From positions 186,001 to 250,000 of the forward strand of contig NZ_FRCX01000005.1 of the NCBI RefSeq assembly GCF_900143065.1: a stretch of DNA of 64,000 nucleotides. The letters are read 5' to 3'. Positions within the stretch are counted from its first letter, which is position 1. The number at the start of each line of letters is the position of its first letter. This document shows positions 8,184 to 20,100 of the stretch, in pieces. The notes below the pieces were generated by a model. That model was not told the origin of the DNA and made no database searches. It saw only the letters and a list, made by a program, of their open reading frames with translations. This DNA is from Duganella sacchari. Lineage in GTDB: Bacteria; Pseudomonadota; Gammaproteobacteria; Burkholderiales; Burkholderiaceae_D. Both the position numbers and the translations under genes were made by a program.

Positions 8184-11100
8184 TTAAGGCATCTTGGGTA
8201 ATGGGCCTGGCCGGATAATGATCGGCTGCGGCGGCACCACGGTGCCTTTTGGCAAGCCAATATCATCGCCGCGCCGGCCGGTAATCACGCCGCCATTACG
8301 GGCAAACGCTGCATAGTGTACTTCCTGATTGTCGGTCAGCGGCGACCGCTCCGACAGCTTGTAGTCGATAAAATCGTAGGTGCCATTTGCCCTCAGCCCC
8401 ACCTGGTCCAGCCTGACGCTGCCAGGCAGCAGATTACCATTGTTGTCGTAGGCGCGCATATACAATTGCGTCGCCACGCGGCCACCGTAATCGACGTAGC
8501 TGTCCAGCGTTCCCTGCACTTTTTCGAAGCGGGTTCCCATCCGCATCCGGTCGGTGCGGGCCACATCCAGGTAATCCCTGCTGATCTGTTCCTCCATCTC
8601 GACCGGCGTCTGCGGCGACCTGGCGGCGCCGGTGTAGTCCAGCCTGGCGCCGGCAGTGGTGCCCGCCGCCATCGACAGGCCATCGACCGCCGTCCCGGCC
8701 TGTATCAGCAAGGCGCGCTTCTCCGGGTCCAGGTTGGTGTTTTGCGCAACCATCACGGCCAGCGCACCTGCCGGGCCGCCGGCGGCCGCATCCAGCGCCT
8801 GCAGCAACGGCGAGTATTTCTGCGGATTCACGGCAACATCGACGTTGTAGAAGAGCACCTTGTTCAACGCTTCGTGTTCGGCGCGCTCGCGGTCGGTGAG
8901 CACGCGGCTCGGATCGTCCATGGCGCCGGTGAACAGGTTCAACGCCCGGTCAAGCAGGGACTCCGGATCATATTTGCTGGCGAGGTAAGAATTACGGGCG
9001 CCGATGTTTTCGTACTCCTGACGCTGTAACAGTGTGTTGCCCGTATCCGCCGTGATGAAGGTCGCGTTGCCATTGGCGTCGGTAAGGTTGTAGCCGTTGG
9101 CATACACCGTGTAACTACCGCCGTTCGGCATGTCGCCGCTGGTAATGCCGGGACCGCTGTTGGGGCCGCTATACATGACGGAGTCGTGCACCGGATCGTA
9201 CTTCTTGCCGATCACTTCCACCGGCGGCAAGCTTGTCGGCGCCTGGCCCGCAGCCGTATTGTCGCCGTCCAGCGCCATGCCGCCGCTGTTGTCCAGACCG
9301 TCCGGCTGCACCAGGAAGCGCGTACCGGCCGGCAGGTTCAAGCCTGCCGCATGCAAGTCCGCAGCGCTGTTGGTCAGCAACACGCCGCCTGGCAAAGCAT
9401 CGGGCAGGCCTGGGCCATTGTCCACGCCGCTGCTGCCGTTAACCCCGCCGCCAACGCCGTCGGGCACATCACCGCCGCCACCGTCGCCGCCCGCGCCATG
9501 ATAGGGATCGTCCTCGTAAGGATCGGTCTCTTGCGGCGCCTGGTTGCCGATCACCGGATCGGGCATACCGTTGCCGCCCGGGTCAGGCAAGCCCGGCCCG
9601 TTGCCAGTGGAGGTATTGCCGGCGCTGCCGCTGTTGAGGATGCTGTCCGCCACCGAGCTGCCCAGTGCATTGCCAAAGGCGTCGGTGAGGATGGCGCCGA
9701 TATTCACCTGGCCGCCGGTCACGATGGCCGAGGTGACGCCCGAGGCCAGGCCTGCGGCGGTGTTGGTGATGACCTTGCCGACCTCGCCCAGGTCGCTGCC
9801 GCTGAGCGCATCGCCGACGGCATTGCCGACTACCGAGCCGGCGGCCGACCCCAGGCCCGCTGCCGCCACGCTGCTCCAACTGAAGTGGTCCTGCAAGCCG
9901 GTCGCCACTTCCACGCCCTGGGTGACGACGTTGCTGAGCACGGAGCGCCCCGCCGTCTCCAGCGTGCCGGGGCCAGCCAGGCTGCCCAGCAGGCTGTCCG
10001 AGCCCGCGCCCGCCACGGCCGCACTGACGCCGGCGCCAACGCCGCCGCTGACCGCGCCCAGCGCCACGCCCTTCCAGTTGATGCTGTCCTGTTCGCCGAT
10101 GGCCACGCCTACCACTTGCGAGGTCAGGCTGGCCGCCGCACCGGTCACCGCGCCGGCGGCCACCGTGGCGCCCAGGCCGGCGCCCATCAGGCCTTCCATG
10201 GCGCCCAGCACCACCGGTCCGGCCACCACCGCCACGGCCACCGCCACCACCGCCACCAGCACCTTGCCGAGGCCGCCGCAACCGCCGCCGCCATGGCCCG
10301 GCTGGCCCGGGATGAGGTTCCAGAAATCGGATTCCGAAATGCCGCTGGCACTGCCGTCCGTCGAGTGGTAGACGGTGGTGCTGGCAATGCTGACTTCGCC
10401 GACCGCATTGGTGGTGCTGACCGAGGACGAGGTCGGAATCTTGATCGTGCCCAGCTGCGCCAGGTCGCCATTCGAGGCAATGCCGTTGGCGTCGGCGATC
10501 AGGTACCACAGGTCGGCATTGCCATACGCGGCCTGGGCCAGGCTTTGCAGGGTATCGCCAGGTTTGACCGACACAATCGCATTGCCCGATTCATCGAAGT
10601 AGTTGACGCGCGGGCCGGAGGCGTTGTTGCTGGCCGCGGCCGCCAGCAGGCGTTCGCGCGCCACCTGCGGCGCCATGGCGGCGTTGGTGGCCACCGGCGC
10701 GCCGTGCAGTGCACCGCTCTTGCCGCCGGCGCCGGCCGCCAGTCCCATGATCTGCTGCGGCGTGGCGCTGGAGGTGCCGGCCCAGGTATCGATCAGGTGG
10801 CCGTCGCTGAGCAGGTGGTTCAGCGTCTTGCCGCTTTCCAGGCTTTGCAGGACATTGCCGTCGGCGTCATTGACGAAGCCGCGCACCGTGGCGCTGCCCG
10901 TGGCCGGCGTGACCGTGGTGGCGGTCAGGAAGCCGTTCTTGTCGTAGCTGTAGCTGGTGCTGGTGGTGGTCTTGGTGCCGTTGGCGGCAGTACGCACATT
11001 GGTGATGACCTGGCGCTTGTAGCCATCCAGCGCCTGCAGGGTGATCGTAATGTCCGAACGCACGCCGCTGGCATCGACCGTGCTGTAGGCCAGCGGATTG

Positions 11101-14100
11101 CCGGCCTGGTCGTAGCTGCTGTAGGTGGTGTCGTAGCGCAGCGTGCCATTGAGTTCGGTGACATGCTCGGCCAGCAGACGGCCGTTGGCGTCGTAGCGCT
11201 TCTGCGAGGTGGTGTAGTCGGCCGCCAGGTCGGCATTGGCTGTCAGCGCCAGCGCCGTGCGGTAGGCGGCCGGCATCAGCGGCCCGGCGCCGCTTTGCAC
11301 CAAATGGCCGTCGCCGTCGTAATAGCGCTGGTCCACCACGGTGGCCTGCGCGGCCGGCAGGGCGTTGCCGGCGCCGTCATACGAGGCCACTGCGGTGGAG
11401 ACCAGGCGGTTGGCCGCATCGTACTGGTAGAAGTGCGTGATGAGGCCGGTGCGCCGCACATAGGTGGTGGCGCCGTTGACGATCTGCGCCACCAGTGCCA
11501 CGCCCCAGCTGGTGTCGCTGATGCGGTTGCCGTTCTTGTCGTAGCTTTCGCCGTGGCCCTGGGTGGCATTCAGATTGCCCTGGTTGGCGGCGTTGCCATC
11601 GGCGGCGCCCTCGATCAGCAACTGGCGCTGCATGCTGTCATACGCGTACCACAGGTTGTCGGTGTGCGCCGTAGCGGCGGAAATTTCCTGCGTCACGGTG
11701 TGGGTCACGCCATCGATCACCATGCTCTGGCTGGCGACGCTGGCGCCATGCGCGGTCTGCACGCTCTGCTTGTGCAGCAGGTTGCCCAGCTTGTCATAGT
11801 CCATCAGCACGCTGAGGCCGTCGTTGGGCGTATCGACGCGCGCCAGCAGGCCCTGGGCGTTGTACGCCATCCAGCTGTCCTGGTAGCGCTTGTCCTTCTG
11901 GATGGTCTGCTCGCGCGTCTTCTGGCCAGCCAGGTTGTAGCTGGTCAGCACGTATTTGTTGAGCGTGGCGTCGTACACCTCGGTCTGCTGTCCGGCGCCG
12001 TCGTAGCGGTAGCTCAGGCTCTCGCCGCGCGTGCTGGTCAGCGTGGTCAGCTGGCGTGCTGCATCGTACACATAGGCGTAGCTAGCGCCGCCGATATCGG
12101 TGCGCGCCGTCAGCAGGCCGAAGCTGTCGTAGGTCCAGGTGCTGAGCTTGCCGTTGGCGTCGCGGTTGCCGATCAGGCGGCCGCTGAGGTCATAGGCGCG
12201 CTGCTGGGTCTGCCCCATCGGCAGGTGCAGCATGACCACATTGCCGCGCAAATCGTAGTCGTAGCTGGTCTTCTCGCCGTTGGGCGAGGTCTGCCACAGC
12301 AGGCGGCCGGCCTGGTCGTAGCTGGACGTCGTCACCAGCTGCTGCTGTTCGCCGCTCAGCACATTGCCGTTGACGCTGTACTTGCCCACCGCCGCCGTGC
12401 GCGTCTGCAGCACGCGGCCCAGGTGGTCCAGCGTGTAGGTGGTCAGGTTGCCGTTGGCGTCGCGCAGGCCGGTCTGCTGGCCGTAGCTGTCGTAGTAATG
12501 GCTGACCAAGCCGCCATCGGCATGGCCTTCCTGCACCAGGTTGCCGGCGCGGTCGTAAGTGCGCGTGCTGACATTGCCGTTGGCGTCGCGCTGGGCGATC
12601 TGGCGGCCCAGGCGGTCGAAATAGGTTTGCGTCACCGGGCTATTGCCGCTCTGCGCGCCGTTGCCGTCCGGCTCCTTCTGCACGATGATCTGGTTGTCGG
12701 CGTTGTACTGGAATACCGTGACGCTGCCGGCCGCAAACAGATTGCTGCGCGTGAGCACATTGTTCCAGCGGTCGAAGGTCTGACTGATGGCCGGCTTGCT
12801 GCCGCCGCGATCAGGCATGGTCAAGGTCAGCACCCGGCCCAGCAGGTCAACCTGGCTGGTGGTGCGGCGCAGGCCGGCCAGCTGCTCGGCCTGCTGGCTG
12901 CCGGCCACCGAGCTGAGCAGCGGCGCATCCGTACGCAAGCCATTCACCAGCCCTGCGCTGCTGAGCATGACGGTCTGCTGGCCCTGCAGGTTATAGATAA
13001 ACACCTTGTCAACGCCGTCACCGCTGTTGGTGCGCCACAGGTGGCCGGCATTATCGTAGTCGTAATAGGTCTGGCGGCCGCCGTTGGTGCCCTGGCGCGT
13101 CATTTCGCCAAACGCGTTGTACTCGACCTGTTCCTGCACCAGTCCGGCCGTGGCCTGGCTCACCACATTGATGGCGCCGCCGCTGAGCTGGGTAGTGCTG
13201 GCCGGCGTGCCGGTCAGGGTACGCCGGCCCAGCGCATCGTACTGGTAGACGGTAAACAGCGTACGGGCGTTGTTGGCGTTGTCGGTCACTAGCTGCCACT
13301 GCTTGCGCACATGGCCGTTGCCATCGTACGAGGCAAAGTGGTTGACGCCGTTGGCGTCGCTGTTCTGCACCACATTGCCATGGCTGTCGTATCGGGCCAG
13401 GGTCTTGCGGTCGTCGGCGCTGGCGGCGCCAGCCGTGTAGGCCGTGGTGCTGGCGCTGGCGGCGCCGTTGGCGTAGTCGATCTTGACCGTGACATTGCCC
13501 AGCGCATCGCGCAGGAATTCGGTCAGCGGCGTGACAGCGGCGCCGCTCAGCGAGCTGCTGCGCACCGGCAGCGCCACCGCGCGCACCCGGCCCAGCACGT
13601 CGTAATAGGTGTAGGTGGTGGAGCCCAGCGCATCGGTCACCCAGGTGCGGTTGCCCACCGCATCATAGCCGTAGGTGGTGGTGACATTGCCGCGCGAGCG
13701 CGTGCCGCTGGCGACGTCGGTAGTGCCATCGCTGAACTGGACGTTGACGCGCGTCTGCGACACCATCCGGTTCATGCGGTCATAGGCATAGGTCACCGTG
13801 CGGTCATCGGCGCTGGTGGCCGGCAAGGCGGCGTTGGCCGGGGTCCAGCCGGTGCGCGCGGTCGCATACTCGGTCACGCGCACCAGGTTGCCGGCGGCAT
13901 CATAGGCGCGGCCGGTGGCATAGCCCAGTGCGTTGACGGTCTGCGTCAGCTGGCCATCGCGGTCGTAGTAATTGGTGGCTGTAAGCGCCCAGGTATTGCT
14001 GCTGGCATCGGCCAGCACCGAGGTCTGCACCAGCTGGCCCAGCGCGTTGTAGGTATTGCGCGTGACCTTGGCGGCCTGCACGCCCTGCACGCCGTTGCTG

Positions 14101-17100
14101 GTCCAGCTGGACGGTTCGGTCACGGTCAGCACGCGGCCCAGCTGGTCGTAGGTATTGACCAGGCTGCGGTCGGCCGTGTGCGGCAGCGCGGCCAGCGCGC
14201 TGGCCACTTTTTCCGCCGGCCGCGCGGCGCCCGTGGACAGCGCCAGCGCCGGCGCCTGGGCGTAGCGGGTCAGCGTGGCGACGTCGCCAAAGCTGTTGCG
14301 CTGGTAGCCCGTGACAAAGCCCAGCGCGTCGATGTCGTACACCACCTGGCCCAGGCGGTCATAGGACTTGTAGCTGTAATTGCCGCTGACGTCGCGGTTG
14401 GCATAGGCATTGCCCAGCGTGTCGTAGAAGGTCTGGGTCTGCAGCGCCACCGTGGTTTCGCTGCGCGTGGCCGGACCAGTGGCGCCGTTGGTGAGCGGAT
14501 TATCCGCCGCGTTATAGATGGCCACCGGTGGGAAGATGGTCATGGTCTGCCGGCCCAGCGCATCGTAGACATACACGGTGGTGCGCTGCTCGGGCTGACC
14601 AGCCGCTTCCGTACGAGTGCGGACATTGCCCAGCGCGTCATACGTCATGGCCGTCGTGATGTAGACGTTGGCGGTGGCCGCTCCGGCCACCAGATTGCCG
14701 TTGGCGTCGGTGCCGACGCGGCTGACACTGACCGGCGGCGCAACTTCGGTCAGCAGGTTGCCGGCCGCATCGTAGCTGTAGGTCCAGGTGGCACCTGCTT
14801 TGTTGGTCAGGCTGAGGCGGTTGCCCAGGCCATCGTAGGTATAGGTTTCGCTGCGGCCCAGCGCGTCGATGGTCGCCAGCTGCTCGCCCGCATTGTCGTA
14901 GCGGTACTGGGTGGTTTCATCGGCGGCGTCCGCCACCACGGCAGCGGCGATGGCAGCCACCGTATTGGCCGTTGTCGTTGCAATCGCCTTGGCATACACA
15001 GTGGCGGCGGTGACACGGCCCAGGCCGTCATAGGTATTGCGATGGACAAAGCCCAACGCATCCACCGTGTACACCAGCCGGCCCGCCGTATCATAGGCGC
15101 GCTGGGACAGCTGGTCGCGGCTGGCATCCGCTTTCAGCAGGGCGCGCACCGAGGTGGTGTTGAAACCGGCCGCCAGCGGCATCGCGATGGCGTTGGCATA
15201 GTTGACCCTGGCCGTCACATGGCCCAGGGCGTCATAGCGCATCTCGCTGACTCCGCCCAGGTTATCGATACTGAAGACCAGGCGGCCGGCCGCGTCGTAG
15301 GTCTGGAAGCTGGAACGGTCGTTGGCGGCATCGGCCACCACGGCGGCCGCCAACGACGCGACTGTTGGCGCCGCGCTGGTGGTGGTCGGCGCCGCAATCG
15401 CCTTGCTATAGGCGATGCGCTGGATCACGTTGCCGTTGGCGTCGTACACCGTACGCACCACGGCGCCCAGGGTATTGACCTGGTAGGCCAGGCGGCCGGC
15501 GTTATCGTAGGCAAACAGCGAGACGCGGTCATTGCCGCTGGCCACCACCGAGCCGGGCGCACCGCCGGCCGCCACTGCGGTGGCATAGCTGACCTGTTTG
15601 ACCAGGCGGCCGTCCTTGTCATACAGATTCTGGGTCACCGCGCCCACGCCGTCCATGCTGTACGTGACCCGGTTGGCCGCATCGTACACCGCGCTCAGGT
15701 GGCGGTCGGTGGAGGCGTTGGCAACGGTCGCCACGGCAGCGCTGATGGCGGCGCTGGTCATCGCGGTGCTGATCGGGATGGCCTTGGCATAGGACACCTT
15801 GTCGATCACATTGCCGTTGTTGTCGTACTTGACGGCAGTGACCGCACCCACCCCGTCCAGGCTGAAGACGGCGCGGTTGAGGGCATCGTAGACGGTGCGC
15901 AGACGGCTGTCATGGGCCGCGTCCGCCACCACCGGCGGCGTGCTGCCCGGCGTCCAGCTGGTCAGGGTGATGCGTTTGGCGTAACGGATGGTGTCGATCA
16001 CATTGCCATTGCTGTCATACGCATAGCTGGTCACATCACCCAGGCCGTTGACGGTGTAGCGCAGGCGGTCATTCTTGTCGTACACGCTGTACTGCACTGC
16101 GTCCTGGCCGGCGGTGACCGCCACGGCAGCGGCGATTTGCGCCACCGTCAATACATTGCCCAGGCCGGTCAGCGCCATCGGCGCCGCATAGGCGATGGTG
16201 GAAGTCAGCCGGCCTTTCGCGTCGTAGGCATTTTTCTGCACCGAACCGGTCGGGCTGACGGTGTACACCAGACGGTTGTCAGCGTCATAGGCATAGCGCG
16301 TGACGTTGCCGTTGGCATCCGTCACCGCCACGACATTGCTGTCCTTGTCGTAGGTATAGCGGCGCACCAGGTTCAGGCCGGCCGGATCAGTATGCTCCTC
16401 GGTGCGGCGGCCCAGCGCGTCGTACACATACTGCGTCACCGCACCACCGGGGCTGGTTACCGTAAGCTGCTTGCCACGGCCGTCATAGGTATAGCGCGTG
16501 ATCGCATTGAGGCCGGTCGGATCAACGGCCACGCTGCTCAGCTGGCCTTTCAGGTCATATACGAACTGGGTTACCACACCAGCCGGGTCGGTCGTGGTGA
16601 TCTGCTGGCCCTTGGCGTTGTAGCTGAAGCTGGTGACCAGGTTCAGGCCACCCGGATCGACCGTACGGCTCAGCAGGCGATTGGCCGCATCGTAGCTGTA
16701 ATTGACGGCCTTGCCGTTGGCATCCACGGTCTGGATCAGCCGGTCGGCGCGGTCGTACACCGATTTGGTGGTGATCCCCAGCGGCGCGGTGGCGCTGAGC
16801 AAATTGCCATCCTTGTCGTAGGCATAGCTAGTGGTATTGCCGTTGCCATCCTTGACGGTCGCGGTCTGGCCCTGCAAGGTGCGGGTGGTGGTGTACTGGA
16901 TGCCTTCCGGGGTGGTAACGGTGATACTTCGCGTGGCCTTGTTGTAGGCGTAGCTGGTCACATTGCCGAGTGCGTCGGTCTGGGTCAATACGCGGCCGAA
17001 GGCGTCGTAGGTACTGCGGCGCACCGCGCTGGTGGGGTCGGTGGCAGTAACGCTGCGGCCCAGGCGGTCATAGCTGAACTGGCTCACATTGCCATTGCCG

Positions 17101-20100
17101 TCGACGCTGCGCAGCAGCCGGCCAAACGCATCGTAGCTGGCGCTCTGGGTGACGTTGGCGCCGGACGCATCGGCCGTGGTGCTGATCTGCAGGCCGCGAC
17201 GGTCAAAGTTGGCGCTCTGCATCAGCGCCTGGGTGCCGTTCAGCGCGGTGACGGTGACCACGCGGTCGCCAAACGCGTCATAGGCATAGGCCGACAGGTT
17301 GCCAAGCGGATCGGTCATGCTGCTGACCTGGCCCTCGAGGTTGTAGGCGACCGTGGTCTTGCTGTCGATGGCGTTGTTGACGATGGCCGCCAGCGCCGAA
17401 CTCAGCGCGCTGCTCACCAGGCCGCCCGTGAGCGCCGCGTTCGGCATGGTCAGGCGATTTCCGTACTGCACCGTTGCTACCAGCTGGTTGAAGGCGTCGT
17501 AGCGCCGTTCCTGCACCTCGCCCAGGGCGTTGATGGTGTGGGTCAGGTTGCCGCTCTGGTCATAGTAGAACAGGGTCTTGGCGCCGTTTGGATCGGTGCT
17601 GGAGATACGGCGTCCGGCGGCGTCATAGGCATAGGTGGTGCCGTACTGGGCCCAGATGGCATCGACCTGGGCTGGCGTCTGGCCCGGCGCCAGCAGCGCG
17701 CCGCCAATGCCCGACAGCGTGGCCGTCAGGCGTCCCAGGCTGTCGTAGCGCTGGGCGTTGATGCGCTGGTCGGCCGTGCCCTGGGCCGTGGTGACCGTAA
17801 CCAGGTTGCCGGCCACGTCATACACATACTGGCTGATCGCGCCCTCGGCGTTGACGCTGCCGATCATGCGGTTCAGGGCGTCGAAGGTGTTGGTGACCGT
17901 CTGGTCTTCGCTGTTGGCGGCCGGACGCAGCGACGCCAGGGTGGTGGTGGGCGTGACCGCCACGGTGACCTTGTTGCCATAGCGCTTGACACCGGTGCGG
18001 TTGCCATTGGCGTCGTAGCTCACCTCGGTCAGATAGCCCTCGGCATCCACCATGGCCGTCTGCCGGCCTTCGGCGTCATACAGCACGTAGCTGTGCTGGT
18101 CGGCGCTGTTGACGGCCGGGATCAGCGCGCTGGCGGCGGTGCCAGGCGTCACAGCCGTCGTCGCAGGCACGGCTGTGGCGTAACGCACCGTCTCGATCTG
18201 GCGGCCGGCGCTGTCGTATTTGTACTGGGTGACATAGCGTTCACCATCGACACTGAGCACCAGGCGATTGTCGAGATCGTAGTAGTTGTAGGTGGCGCGG
18301 TCTGCAGTGCTGGCCGCGACCGTCACCGATTCCGGCAGCGACGTGACGCTGAGGCCGGTCAGGCTGACAGCAGTGGCGCGCGCGATCACCGCCACCAGGT
18401 TGCCGGCGCCATCGTACTGGCGCTCCACCACGTGGCCCATCGCATCCACCGTCTTGGCCAGACGGCCGGCCTTGTCGTACAGATCGAAGCTGAGGTGGTC
18501 AGCCGCCACGATCGGCCACAGGCTGCTCTTGTCGCTCCAGACGGGCTTGGGCGCGGCCGTGACCAGCACCCAGTCGGCCGAGCTGGCCGTATTGGGCAAC
18601 GCGCCCTGGGTGACCCGCAGCGCCTTGTAGACGGCGCCGTTGAACAGCACGGTGTCGTTGAGCGCATAGGTGACGGTCGGCGCCCAGCTACGCGTGGCGC
18701 CGCTCAGCGCCACCTCGCTCCAGGCGCTGTTGACGCCGTCCGGCTCGAGATTGGTATTGGCGGTCTTGGCCTGGTACACCTTGCCGCCGTAGACCACCTG
18801 CGCACCCACCGCGTACGCAGTGGCGCTGCTCCACTTAAGCACGGCGCTCGGCGGCACCGTCGGCGTGACGGTGGCGGCGGTGCTGGTCGAACCAAGCAGG
18901 GTGGCCATCTGGGCCGCGGTCAGCGGCACGCTGTGGTGCACCGTCTCGACCCGCTGGCCCAGGCTGTTGTACAGGTATTGGGTGACATCGCCGCGGCCAT
19001 CGACCTGGGCCGTCACGCGGCCGGCCGCATCGTACACATAGAACTGCTTGTTACCGGTCGGATCGATCGACAGGATCATGCGCCCCAGGCCGTCGTAGCG
19101 ATACTCGGTGCGCGCCGCGCCACCGGCGATATTCGCCAGCAGCTGGCCGGCGCTGTCAAACAGCGTGGTGTCCACACGGCCGTTGGCCAGCCGGTGGATC
19201 AGGATGTGGTCGGCATCGTCATACTGGTTGACCGTGACATGGCCCAGCGCGTCGGTGCTGCTCAGCACACGGCCCAGGCCATCATAGCCATAGCTGGTCT
19301 GCTTCTTGTTGGCGTCGATGGTCGACAGCAAATGGCCACTGACATCGTAGACATAGCTGACCACCGACTCGGTACCGTTCTTGAGCCCGGTGCCATCGGT
19401 GTTCATCAGCGCATAGCTGGTGCTGCTGCTGACCTGGCCACGGGCGTTAAACACATAGTCGCTGCGCGTGGTCAGCCCCTGGTTCTGCGCCGTCGCCCAG
19501 GTGGTCATAGCGACCAGCGCCGGCGCCTGGCTGGCGGTGAGGCCGGTCAGCGGATAGGCTGCGGCCGGATACGCGATGGTTGCAATGCGCTGGCCGTAAG
19601 CGTCGTAGCGGTACTCGGTGACGCGGCCTTCCGGCGTAATCACAAAGCGCGGATTGTTTTGCGCGTCATACACAAAGCGCGTAGTGGCCGGTGCGCTGGC
19701 GCCCGTGGTGCCGGCCGCCGGGGCGCGGTACACGGTGCTGGTCAGCAGCTTGTTGGCGGCGCTGTAGGTGTTTTCCAGCCGGTTGCCCAGGTTATCGGTC
19801 TGGGTCAGCAGATTGCCCTTGGCGTCATAAGTCCAGGCGGTGTAGTTGTTCTGGGCGTCGGTCGAGCGGATCAGATTGCCGGCCGCGTCGTACTGGTAGG
19901 TCAGGTGCGCCGCCTGGCCGCCGACTGTGGGGCCCGTGATACTGGTGAAGCGCCCCGCCGCGTCATACTGGTAGACCGTGGCGTTGCCGAGCGGATCGGT
20001 GACCGTGGTCTTGCCGTTGGTGGCGTCGTAGGCAAACTGCGTCACGCGGCCCAGGCTGTCGGTAACGCTGGCCACGCGGTTGATACCGTTGACCGTAACA

